From Prevotella sp. UBA4376 (GTDB lineage Bacteria > Bacteroidota > Bacteroidia > Bacteroidales > Bacteroidaceae): a stretch of DNA of 8,669 nucleotides. Position numbers and translations under genes: made by a program. Shown here one piece after another: positions 1-6,759 of this stretch. Position 1 is the first letter of the stretch; every line of letters starts with the position of its first letter. The notes beneath the pieces are model-generated. The model was not told the origin of the DNA and searched no databases. It saw only the letters and a program-made list of their open reading frames with translations. The stretch covers positions 1 to 8,669 of the forward strand of contig DGRY01000152.1 of assembly GCA_002391185.1 (NCBI GenBank). Direction: 5' to 3'.

Positions 1-1
1 T

Positions 2-1060
2 GTGCTCATGTTTGGTAGTAATGCCTACACAGGTTTAACTGGTGACGATCGTATTATAGAGGCTGGTAAGAAAGCGCTTGAAAAGTATGGCTCAGGTTGT
101 GCTGGTAGCCGTTTCCTTAATGGTACTCTTGATATACATGTTCAGTTGGAGAAAGAGTTGGCAGAATTTGAACACAAGGACGATGCTCTTTGTTTCTCAA
201 CAGGTTTTACTGTAAACTCAGGTGTTATTCCTGCTGTTGTTGGTCGTGGTGATTATCTCATTTGTGATGATCGCGATCATGCTTCAATCGTTGATGGACG
301 TCGTTTGAGTTTTGCAACTCAGCTTCATTACAAGCATAATGATATGGCTGACCTTGAGCGTGTGCTTCAGAAGTTGCCACACGAGGCAGTTAAACTTATT
401 GTTGTTGACGGTGTGTTCTCTATGGAAGGCGACCTTGCTAAGCTGCCTGAGATTGTTGAACTGAAGCACAAGTATAACTGCTCTATCATGGTCGACGAGG
501 CTCATGGTCTTGGCGTATTCGGTAAGCAGGGACGTGGTGTTTGCGACCATTTCGGTCTTTCTGACGAGGTTGACCTCATTATGGGTACATTCTCAAAGAG
601 TTTGGCATCTATTGGCGGATTCATCGCTTCTGATGCAGATACAATCAACTATCTTCGTCACACAAGCCGCACATACATCTTCTCTGCAAGTGATACTCCT
701 GCAGCAACAGCATGTGCTCTCGAAGCTCTTCACATCATTCAGAATGAGCCAGAGCGTATTGCTCACCTTTGGGATGTTACCAATTATGCTTTGAAGCGTT
801 TCAAGGAAGAAGGCTTTGAAATTGGTGATACAGAGAGTCCAATCATCCCTCTCTATGTTCATGATGTTGACAAGACATTCAAGGTAACAGCTTTGGCTTA
901 CGAGGCAGGTGTGTTCATCAACCCAGTAATCCCACCAGCATGTGCACCACAGGATACTCTTGTTCGTTTCGCTCTTATGGCTTCACATACTAAGGAGCAG
1001 GTTGAGTGTGGTGTTCAGATTCTTAAGAAGATTTTCGTAGAGCAGGGCATCATCAAGTAA
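2..1060 (+). CDS. spt: Serine palmitoyltransferase, 5'-truncated by window edge
   Basis: PLP-dependent alpha-oxoamine synthase (fold type I) that condenses L-serine with a fatty acyl-CoA to give 3-ketosphinganine, the first step of sphingolipid synthesis, in the cytosol. Visible, numbered in the 352 codons present: the glycine-rich KYGSGCAGSRFLNGT segment (28-42), DRDHASI with the probable PLP-stacking His (His93), VDEAHGLG with the PLP-nitrogen-binding Asp165, and GTFSKSLAS with Lys199 as the Schiff-base lysine. The C-terminal PPACAPQDTLVRFALMASHT segment (311-330) matches the Bacteroides type as I remember it. The related 8-amino-7-oxononanoate synthase and glycine C-acetyltransferase are less likely because of the VLMFGSNAYTGLTGD and SMEGDLAKLPE wording. 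The frame is open to the left edge, so the GTG at 2-4 is probably an internal Val; family members are about 395 residues, so about 40 are missing. It ends with tandem stops (TAATAA) and converges on pflA. Confidence 0.88.
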   Translation: MLMFGSNAYTGLTGDDRIIEAGKKALEKYGSGCAGSRFLNGTLDIHVQLEKELAEFEHKDDALCFSTGFTVNSGVIPAVVGRGDYLICDDRDHASIVDGRRLSFATQLHYKHNDMADLERVLQKLPHEAVKLIVVDGVFSMEGDLAKLPEIVELKHKYNCSIMVDEAHGLGVFGKQGRGVCDHFGLSDEVDLIMGTFSKSLASIGGFIASDADTINYLRHTSRTYIFSASDTPAATACALEALHIIQNEPERIAHLWDVTNYALKRFKEEGFEIGDTESPIIPLYVHDVDKTFKVTALAYEAGVFINPVIPPACAPQDTLVRFALMASHTKEQVECGVQILKKIFVEQGIIK

Positions 1061-1083
1061 TAAGAATATTATCTTAATGATAT

Positions 1084-1121
1084 AAAAAAGGCTGAGCGGT
1101 TATCCGTTCAGCCTTTTTTTT
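1084..1121. terminator. Bidirectional intrinsic terminator between spt and pflA
   Basis: A 10-bp stem (1090-1099 with 1104-1113, one G-U pair) closes a four-base TTAT loop. It is flanked by six A on the left (1084-1089) and eight T on the right (1114-1121), so it can end transcription from both sides. The right arm and T tract also encode the last six residues of pflA, and the pflA stop codon begins in the loop (1100-1102). Confidence 0.9.
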
Positions 1122-1888
1122 GCGTTCTCTATTCTGTCATTTGTAGGTGTTGAAACACCCTTTAGAGGATAGTCTATTCCTAATTTCTCGTATTTAAACA
1201 CACCCAAGGTGTGGTAGGGTAGAACATCTATTCTTTTTATGTTCTTTAGAGTTTTAAGGAATGCAGAAAGCTCGTCAAGATACTCGTCGTTGTCTGTTAT
1301 CCCAGGAATAAGCACGTGGCGTATCCATACAGGTTTGTTAATGTCAGAAAGAAACTTTGCACAATCCAGAATATTTTTGTTGCTCCAACCTGTAAGTTCT
1401 TTATGCTTGTCGTCACGAATATGTTTGATGTCGAGCAGGATAGTATCTGTTACATCCATAAGCAGCTTGAATTTCTCAAACCATTCACCTTCATGCTTAA
1501 AAGGCTGGGCTGATGTGTCAAGACAGGTATTTATTCCCCGCTTGTGAGCCTTTTGAAATAGCTCTATAAGAAAATCTAACTGGAGTAGGGCTTCACCTCC
1601 ACTAACAGTAATTCCTCCTTCTGTTCCCCAATAGCTTTTGAAACGTTCTGCTTTGTTCAAAAGTTCGTCAGCAGTCATCTTTTTTGCGTTTGCCATAGAC
1701 CATGTGTCTGGGTTATGGCAGAATTGACATCGCATATGGCAGCCTTTTAAGAAGATTAAAAAGCGGATACCGGGTCCGTCAACAGAACCAAAACTCTCGA
1801 TGGAGTGAACATAGCCATATCTCTCTTCTTTCTTGTCAGCTTGCTGAATAGAAAGATTATTAATGTTGCTATTGCTTTCTTCTTGCAT
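1100..1888 (-). CDS. pflA: Pyruvate formate-lyase activating enzyme (radical SAM)
   Basis: Uses a [4Fe-4S] cluster and S-adenosylmethionine to abstract a hydrogen from the catalytic glycine of PflB, switching it on under anaerobic conditions. The cluster motif CxxxCxxC is at Cys50, Cys54 and Cys57 (GCHMRCQFCHNPDTW). SGGEALLQ (96-103) is the SAM-binding GGE motif. ESFGSVDGPGIRF (31-43), TCLDTSAQ (121-128), ILLDIKH (150-156), VWIRHVLIPG (187-196) and LPYHTLG (223-229) are family landmarks. At 262 residues it is longer than the E. coli enzyme (246) because about 20 polar residues, rich in Asn, Ser, Gln and Glu, precede the usual start; no ATG, GTG or TTG lies between that extension and the core, so the ATG at 1888 is the best start. 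It lies 108 bp downstream of pflB on the same strand, separated by a hairpin. Confidence 0.95.
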   Translation of the reverse strand: MQEESNSNINNLSIQQADKKEERYGYVHSIESFGSVDGPGIRFLIFLKGCHMRCQFCHNPDTWSMANAKKMTADELLNKAERFKSYWGTEGGITVSGGEALLQLDFLIELFQKAHKRGINTCLDTSAQPFKHEGEWFEKFKLLMDVTDTILLDIKHIRDDKHKELTGWSNKNILDCAKFLSDINKPVWIRHVLIPGITDNDEYLDELSAFLKTLKNIKRIDVLPYHTLGVFKYEKLGIDYPLKGVSTPTNDRIENAKKRLNG

Positions 1889-1911
1889 ATTGAACGCGTC
1901 TATAATTTAAA

Positions 1912-1944
1912 AATGGCATGCAATGTGTGTTATTGCATGCCATT
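1912..1944 (-). other. Perfect 13-bp hairpin in the pflB-pflA intergenic gap
   Basis: The arms 1912-1924 (AATGGCATGCAAT) and 1932-1944 are exact reverse complements around a seven-base loop. On the transcribed (minus) strand the second arm ends in TT and is followed by TTTAAATTATAG, giving a short U-run interrupted by A. It may be a leaky terminator that lowers pflA relative to pflB, or a 3' stabiliser of pflB mRNA after processing. The sequence does not decide between these. Confidence 0.72.
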
Positions 1945-1996
1945 ATATGTTTTTGTTTCACTTACTAATTCTGCAAGCTTATACCCAGGTAAAAGC

Positions 1997-4243
1997 TTAA
2001 AGAGTTTCGTGTGCCTGACGTGCGATTACGTCCATCTGCTGCTCGCGTGTGAGGTCGATGAACTTAACAGCGTAGCCAGATACACGGATAGTGAAGTTCT
2101 GATATTCTTCCTTCTCAGGATGCTCCATAGCGTCTTTCAGCTTGTCAACGCCAAATACGTTAACATTGAGATGGTGTGAGCCCTGATTGAAATATCCGTC
2201 AAGAACACCTACGAGTGTGTTAGCGCGCTCCTCGTCATCGTGTCCAAGAGCATTTGGGCTTATAGTCTGAGTATTTGAAATACCGTCAAGAGCATATTCG
2301 TATGGTAGTTTAGCAACAGAGTTCAAAGAAGCCAATAAACCGTTCTTTTCTGCGCCATAGCTTGGGTTTGCACCTGGTGCGAGTGGAGTACCAGCCTTAC
2401 GTCCATCTGGCATGTTGCTGGTGTATTTACCATAAACAACATTTGATGTGATGGTAAGGATAGAGGTTGTAGGCTCTGAGTTGCGGTATGTGTGATAGTG
2501 CTTAATCTTACCGATGAAGGTCTTGAGCAACCATACAGCAATCTCGTCGGCACGCTCATCGTCGTTACCATAGCGTGGGAAATCGCCCTCTGTCTTGAAC
2601 TCAAGTGGGAAACCTGTCTCGTCACGGATGATATTCACCTTTGCATACTTGATAGCTGAGATTGAGTCAACAACGTGGCTGAAACCAGCAATACCTGTTG
2701 CGAATGTACGGCGAACATCTGTATCGATAAGTGCCATTTCTGCAGCCTCGTAGAAATACTTATCGTGCATGTAGTGGATAAGGTTCAAGGTCTTTACATA
2801 TACCTCACACAACCATTCCATCATTGCGTCAAACTTAGGCATGAACTCTTCGTATGTTACAACATCGCCCTCGATAGGTGCAAACATAGGACCTACCTGC
2901 TCGCGTGTCTTAGAGTCAACACCACCAGAGATAGCGTATGTTAAGCATTTTGCCAAGTTTGCACGTGCGCCAAAGAACTGCATCTCCTTACCTGTCTGTG
3001 TTGCACTTACGCAGCAGCAGATGCTGTAGTCGTCACCCCAAACAACACGCATTACATCATCGTTCTCATACTGGATAGAGCTTGTCTTTACTGAAATCAT
3101 TGAAGCGTAGTGCTTGAATGCCTTAGGCAGGCGGCTACTGTAGAGAACTGTAAGGTTTGGCTCTGGTGAAGGACCCATGTTTTCAAGAGTATGGAGGAAA
3201 CGGAAATCATTCTTTGTAACCATAGAACGACCGTCCTGGCCAATACCAGCTACTTCAAGAGTAGCCCATACTGGGTCGCCTGAGAAAAGTTCATTGTATG
3301 AAGGAATACGAGCAAACTTAACCATGCGGAACTTCATTACCAAGTGGTCGATAAGCTCCTGAGCATCTTCCTCGGTAAGTGTGCCTTCAGCAAAGTCACG
3401 CTCGAAATAAATATCAAGGAATGTTGATACACGACCTACTGACATGGCTGCACCATTCTGAGTCTTTACAGCACCGAGATAACCGAAATAGAGCCACTGA
3501 ACAGCCTCGCGTGCATTCTGAGCAGGATTTGAAATGTCAAAGCCGTAGGTTGCAGCCATTTGCTTCAAGCCCTTAAGAGCTTTTATCTGCATGGCAACTT
3601 CCTCGCGCAGACGGATAACTTCATCAATCATGCCTTGATCGCCCATGTTGTTCAAATCCTTCTGCTTTTCTGCTATCAGAAAATCTACACCATAGAGGGC
3701 TACACGACGGTAGTCACCAACGATACGGCCACGACCGTATGTATCAGGAAGACCTGTAAGAATATGATTGTGACGAACGCGCTTCATCTCTGCTGTGTAA
3801 GCATCGAAAACACCATCGTTGTGTGTCTTTACGTAAGTAGAGAAAATGTGCTTAAGGTTTTCGTTAACCTCGTAGCCGTAAGTAGAGCAAGCCTGTTCTG
3901 CCATGCGGCTACCACCGTAAGGCATGAATGCACGCTTGAGTGGTTTATCGGTTTGTAAACCTACTACTTTTTCTAGGTCTTTGGTGTCTTCACCGATATA
4001 ACCTGGGCCATAGGCTGTCAAAGATGACACAACCTCGGTTTCCATATCAAGAACTCCACCTTTTGCACGTTCTTCTTTCTGCAGTTTTTTTAGTGCGTCC
4101 CATAAAGTGTTGGTTGCCTGTGTTGGTTTTGCCAAGAAGCTTTCATCGCCATCATAGCTTGTGTAGTTGTGCTGAATGAAATCACGAACGTTAATTTCTT
4201 CCATCCAACGGTTTCCTTTGAAACCTCTCCATTCTGTTCTCAT
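1997..4243 (-). CDS. pflB: Formate C-acetyltransferase (pyruvate formate-lyase)
   Basis: Glycyl-radical enzyme converting pyruvate and CoA to acetyl-CoA and formate in the cytoplasm, central to anaerobic mixed-acid fermentation. The N-terminus has the conserved pattern WRGFKG...[20 protein letters not shown] (5-38), which fixes the ATG at 4243. The catalytic cysteine pair is in ICCCVS (residues 408-413); Cys410 and Cys411 correspond to E. coli Cys418/Cys419, and an extra Cys409 precedes them. The radical site is Gly723 in [11 protein letters not shown] (718-728). Other landmarks are [22 protein letters not shown] (164-185), [12 protein letters not shown] (260-271), MGPSPEPN (356-363) and [11 protein letters not shown] (422-432). 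The length of 748 residues compares with 760 in E. coli; one gap is a shortened [12 protein letters not shown] loop near 682-692. It is first in a pflB-pflA operon, and no Shine-Dalgarno sequence is seen at useful spacing. Confidence 0.97.
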   Translation of the reverse strand: MRTEWRGFKGNRWMEEINVRDFIQHNYTSYDGDESFLAKPTQATNTLWDALKKLQKEERAKGGVLDMETEVVSSLTAYGPGYIGEDTKDLEKVVGLQTDKPLKRAFMPYGGSRMAEQACSTYGYEVNENLKHIFSTYVKTHNDGVFDAYTAEMKRVRHNHILTGLPDTYGRGRIVGDYRRVALYGVDFLIAEKQKDLNNMGDQGMIDEVIRLREEVAMQIKALKGLKQMAATYGFDISNPAQNAREAVQWLYFGYLGAVKTQNGAAMSVGRVSTFLDIYFERDFAEGTLTEEDAQELIDHLVMKFRMVKFARIPSYNELFSGDPVWATLEVAGIGQDGRSMVTKNDFRFLHTLENMGPSPEPNLTVLYSSRLPKAFKHYASMISVKTSSIQYENDDVMRVVWGDDYSICCCVSATQTGKEMQFFGARANLAKCLTYAISGGVDSKTREQVGPMFAPIEGDVVTYEEFMPKFDAMMEWLCEVYVKTLNLIHYMHDKYFYEAAEMALIDTDVRRTFATGIAGFSHVVDSISAIKYAKVNIIRDETGFPLEFKTEGDFPRYGNDDERADEIAVWLLKTFIGKIKHYHTYRNSEPTTSILTITSNVVYGKYTSNMPDGRKAGTPLAPGANPSYGAEKNGLLASLNSVAKLPYEYALDGISNTQTISPNALGHDDEERANTLVGVLDGYFNQGSHHLNVNVFGVDKLKDAMEHPEKEEYQNFTIRVSGYAVKFIDLTREQQMDVIARQAHETL

Positions 4244-4306
4244 AATTCTAATCTTTTTCCTTATAAGTTTATACTGTGATAGATGATATCCTTATTTAAT
4301 GCGTTG

Positions 4307-4322
4307 CAAAGGTACTACCTTT
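4307..4322 (-). promoter_or_regulatory. Probable pflB promoter -7 element within a dyad
   Basis: On the minus strand 4314-4307 reads TACCTTTG, matching the Bacteroidota -7 consensus TAnnTTTG, and gives a leader of about 55-60 nt before the pflB ATG. The expected upstream TTTG or TTG element about 19-21 bases away is not evident. The -7 element is one half of an AAAGGTA-C-TACCTTT inverted repeat (4308-4322). No FNR- or CRP-like palindrome was found in the leader. The neighbouring stretch 4323-4433 is AT-rich with no feature I can support. Confidence 0.6.
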
Positions 4323-4433
4323 ATTACATATAATAGATAAGATTGGTGCCTATAATTTCTTAATAATACTTAAATACGTGTTTTTTCGGAAAAAGCCTTT
4401 GTTATGGGGGAGGAGAGTATAAATTGAGAGAAT

Positions 4434-4470
4434 AAAAAAAGCCAAACAACTTTACAGTTATTTGGCTTTT
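4434..4470 (-). terminator. Intrinsic terminator of tRNA-Pro
   Basis: The arms AGCCAAA (4440-4446) and TTTGGCT (4461-4467) pair. After one C/A mismatch, AACT (4448-4451) pairs with AGTT (4456-4459) around a TTAC loop. On the minus strand it is followed by a run of T (4440-4434). It starts within a few bases of the tRNA 3' end. Confidence 0.85.
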
Positions 4471-4471
4471 G

Positions 4472-4545
4472 TCGGGGCGACAGGATTCGAACCTGCGACC
4501 ACCTGGTCCCAAACCAGGTACACTACCGGACTGTGCTACACCCCG
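4472..4545 (-). tRNA. tRNA-Pro, anticodon TGG
   Basis: The 74-nt cloverleaf has a seven-pair acceptor stem (CGGGGTG with CGCCCCG, one T-G wobble), a D arm GCAC/GTGT, an anticodon stem CCTGG/CCAGG with loop TTTGGGA, a variable loop of about five bases, and a T arm GCAGG-TTCGAAT-CCTGT. The discriminator is A. The anticodon TGG lies at 4511-4509 and reads CCN proline codons. The 3' CCA is not encoded. It stands alone with its own promoter and terminator between dedA and pflB. Confidence 0.97.
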
Positions 4546-4576
4546 TTGCAATTGGTTTGTTTCTTAATTGCGAGTG

Positions 4577-4608
4577 CAAAGGTAGTACTTTATTTTGAAC
4601 TACCAAAA
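4577..4608 (-). promoter_or_regulatory. Bacteroidota-type promoter for tRNA-Pro
   Basis: The minus strand shows TTTTG (4608-4604), a 19-base spacer and TACCTTTG (4584-4577), an excellent match to the -33 TTTG / -7 TAnnTTTG promoter of Bacteroidota housekeeping sigma factors. A start of transcription around 4570 would leave a leader of about 25 nt before the mature tRNA. Confidence 0.85.
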
Positions 4609-4640
4609 CATTTGGCGAGTTTTTTTGAAAAAAGTTAGAA

Positions 4641-4674
4641 AAAAAAGAAAAAGTCCCCATTTTAGGGGACTTTT
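4641..4674 (-). terminator. Intrinsic terminator of the glnS-TPR-dedA operon
   Basis: GTCCCC (4653-4658) pairs with GGGGAC (4665-4670) around a six-base ATTTTA loop; flanking A and T runs (4649-4652, 4671-4674) extend the stem. On the minus strand the hairpin is followed by a T-rich run (4652-4641). It lies about 64 bases past the annotated dedA stop and 17 bases past the end of the alternative dedA -1 frame. Confidence 0.88.
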
Positions 4675-4690
4675 GGCGTGTTTTTTTATT

Positions 4691-4753
4691 TTAGTTTTCT
4701 TGTTTTTCTAATTTTATAGCTTGTTTTTCTTTTTCTCTTAGCTTTGCTTTTTT
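4691..4753 (-). other. Candidate -1 frameshift site and Lys/Glu-rich alternative tail of dedA
   Basis: Near the end of dedA the minus strand reads AGA AAA AAG CAA AGC TAA. The seven bases A AAA AAG (4753-4747) are in the phase required for tandem -1 slippage. The -1 frame then continues open for 18 codons (AKLREKEKQAIKLEKQEN) to a TAA at 4693-4691, giving 226 instead of 210 residues. I see no strong stimulatory hairpin or Shine-Dalgarno-like element near it. A-rich Lys codons can create such a heptamer by chance, and a recent indel is another explanation. Confidence 0.35.
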
Positions 4754-5370
4754 CTTCTTTCGAGATAATATTTTGCTATAAAATATATAATTGCTATGGC
4801 AACCAATGTCATGATGGTAATTTTTATGTATTCTCCATATTCCATGATTTTGTCGTTTAATTGGTTTTCTGGTACCATAGAGTGCATATACCATCCCATG
4901 GCAGCAAGAATACAATTCCATACTCCGGCACCTATTGTGGTGTATAGGAGAAATTTCCAATAGTTCATCTTGGCTAATCCTGCAGGAATAGAAATAAGGT
5001 GTCTGATGCCTGGGATGAGTCTGCCTGTTATTGTTGCTATCATGCCGTGGTCGTAGAAGTATTTTTCTGATTTTTCTACTTTATCTTGGTTTAGTAGGCA
5101 TAGTTTGCCCCATTTGCTGTTGGCAAATCTATATATTATTGGTCGTCCAAGATAATAGCCTGCTATATAGTTGATGGTGGCTCCCATGTCGGCTCCCAAT
5201 GTGCCGAAAAGAATTACGAGCCACAGGTTTATGTTGCCAGCAGCTGCATGATATGCTGCTGGTGCTACAACAAGTTCTGATGGTACAGGAATTACTGTAC
5301 TTTCAAGTAGCATTAGGAAAAATACTGTTCCGTAGTTGAGATTGCCCAGAAGGCTTGATATGAAATTCAT
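4738..5370 (-). CDS. DedA-family integral membrane protein (VTT domain)
   Basis: The DedA/VTT family consists of inner-membrane proteins; several members recycle undecaprenyl phosphate across the membrane and affect envelope homeostasis. Seen here: an N-terminal hydrophobic and re-entrant segment with LESTVIPVPSELVVAPAAY (22-40) containing the family acidic residues Glu23 and Glu32; a hydrophobic stretch at 49-75; the signature TGRLIPGIRHLISIPAG (115-131) with Arg117 and Arg123; further hydrophobic segments at 138-160 and 183-203; and a basic tail. The 210 residues are typical for the family. It starts at an ATG 21 AT-rich bases after the TPR stop, so it is probably the last gene of the glnS operon. 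The exact substrate cannot be read from sequence. The C-terminus has the possible frameshift site described separately. Confidence 0.9.
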   Translation of the reverse strand: MNFISSLLGNLNYGTVFFLMLLESTVIPVPSELVVAPAAYHAAAGNINLWLVILFGTLGADMGATINYIAGYYLGRPIIYRFANSKWGKLCLLNQDKVEKSEKYFYDHGMIATITGRLIPGIRHLISIPAGLAKMNYWKFLLYTTIGAGVWNCILAAMGWYMHSMVPENQLNDKIMEYGEYIKITIMTLVAIAIIYFIAKYYLERRKKQS

Positions 5371-5391
5371 ATATTATGTGTATTATATATA

Positions 5392-6756
5392 TTAATATTG
5401 TGTAATGTCTCCGTCGAGTATCTGGTGTGCTTCGATAGGATTGCGTTTGCGTGCTTCGTCTTCAGCTTTTTGTGCTTCGTTGTTCAATCCTAATTTCTTA
5501 CATAATAATGCCAGGTGACTCCATCCGTGTTTGGTGTCTTGATGGGTTGAAATATAGTCAACTAACGCTCTGTAGCCTTGTGACGGACATTCATCGAGAG
5601 CGGTAATGGCTATTTTCAGTAACACATCTTCAATGTCGTCGCTTAGTTCTATTGCTTTTTTAAACTCGTTATATGCTTTATCGGTATGCCCTGTTGTACA
5701 TACTAAATGAGCGTTTAATAGGCAAAGATCAGACTCTGACAGCATGTTGTGTAGTGGTAGTTGTTTTATAAATTCCTTTGCACCTTCGTAGTCGTTCATC
5801 TTGCTGTATATTAGCAAAATGTCGTGGAACAAGAATAGGGCAGAATGATGCTTGCTTACAGATGATAGGGCTTGCTTTAGATATTTTAGGGCTTCATCGT
5901 ATTTGCCTAATTGTGAATATGTGTGCCCTATAAGTATCTCACCCATTTCGTCTTCGGGTCTAAGTTCATGAAACTTCAAATATAGTTTCAATGCTTCCTC
6001 GTGGTTGCCTATTGATGACAATGCGTTGCCTTTGTTAATCATAGCATCTGTGTCTGAAGGATCAATGGCGAGTGAGAAATCGCTGCTATTAATGCTGCTT
6101 TCTGCATCGTTGTTAAGCAGCTGCATTGCTGCCAAGCGGTTCCATAGCGATGAGTCGTATGGTGCTTCGTCTATAAGTGAGTCGAAAATCTTTTCGGCAT
6201 CGTGATAGTTGCCTTGTATGATGGCGAGGTTTCCTTTTAGGTCGATGTAGTCGGGATCGTCCTGTAGGTTTGACATGCTTATCCATTTCTTGCTCAGTTC
6301 TACCTCATTGTAATAGAGAAAGAGCTGTGCAACATCGAGGATAAAATCTTCGTATTCATCTAAGGGAACTTCAAGTAGTTTCTTGCTTAGATATGTGTCG
6401 CTTTCCTTTGGCTTGTCCTCAGCCAGAAGTATCTCGCCTTGTATGTAATAGTAATCGGTTGATTGCTTGTCGGCAATCTGTTCTGCCCAATAATGAGCAT
6501 CTTCGATATTGTTGTCTCTCCAAATAGACATTTTAGCCTTGAAACTGAGTGGGTAGGATGCTCCAGGGTAAAAGGTCAGGGCTTGGTTAACTACTTGTTC
6601 TGCAATATCAACGTGCTCTTCTGAGTTGTAGTATTCTATGAGATCGTTGAATTCTTGAAGGTCAAAGAATACCGAAGAATTGTTTCTTCGAGCCTCTTCG
6701 TATTTATGAAGAAGCTCGAGAAACTCATCTGATTTATAATAATCGTTATTCTGCAA
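5392..6756 (-). CDS. Tetratricopeptide repeat protein, function unknown
   Basis: A 454-residue soluble protein with no signal peptide or membrane segment, made mostly of helix pairs. TPR-like units are seen around residues 170-200 (GNLAIIQGNYHDAEKIFDSL), 201-234, 235-268 (GNALSSIGNHEEALKLYLKF), 272-305 (GHTYSQLGKYDEALKYLKQA) and 343-372, with degenerate helices on either side. TPRs bind partner proteins, so it is probably a cytoplasmic scaffold or adaptor; no catalytic motif is visible. The reading frame starts at TTG (6756-6754): there is no ATG or GTG before Met76, and the N-terminal DEFLELLHKYEEA segment looks native. The frame is closed upstream by the glnS stop, leaving one ACA codon between. 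It is tightly linked to glnS and dedA. I cannot assign a pathway. Confidence 0.85.
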   Translation of the reverse strand: MQNNDYYKSDEFLELLHKYEEARRNNSSVFFDLQEFNDLIEYYNSEEHVDIAEQVVNQALTFYPGASYPLSFKAKMSIWRDNNIEDAHYWAEQIADKQSTDYYYIQGEILLAEDKPKESDTYLSKKLLEVPLDEYEDFILDVAQLFLYYNEVELSKKWISMSNLQDDPDYIDLKGNLAIIQGNYHDAEKIFDSLIDEAPYDSSLWNRLAAMQLLNNDAESSINSSDFSLAIDPSDTDAMINKGNALSSIGNHEEALKLYLKFHELRPEDEMGEILIGHTYSQLGKYDEALKYLKQALSSVSKHHSALFLFHDILLIYSKMNDYEGAKEFIKQLPLHNMLSESDLCLLNAHLVCTTGHTDKAYNEFKKAIELSDDIEDVLLKIAITALDECPSQGYRALVDYISTHQDTKHGWSHLALLCKKLGLNNEAQKAEDEARKRNPIEAHQILDGDITQY

Positions 6757-6759
6757 TGT

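Noticed and set aside
2..4. GTG as a genuine start of spt
   Set aside because: The frame is already in the conserved VLMFGSNAYTGLTGD segment, about 40 residues into the family, so the gene starts before the window.
1975..1996. Repeated AAGCTT pair just after pflB
   Set aside because: Two short self-palindromic hexamers in AT-rich DNA; likely chance.
1805..2179. 124-codon plus-strand open frame over the pflA-pflB junction
   Set aside because: It overlaps both genes antisense and crosses the intergenic hairpin; there is no promoter or protein-like motif.
3560..3958. 132-codon plus-strand open frame inside pflB
   Set aside because: Antisense to a strongly conserved part of PflB, with no homology I recognise.
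4244..4306. FNR- or CRP-like operator or riboswitch in the pflB leader
   Set aside because: TGTGATAGATGAT at about 4275-4287 resembles a half site, but no matching second half is present, and the leader shows no stable fold.
4472..4690. tRNA-Pro as an integration site for a mobile element
   Set aside because: No integrase, no repeated tRNA 3' end and no compositional break are seen around it.
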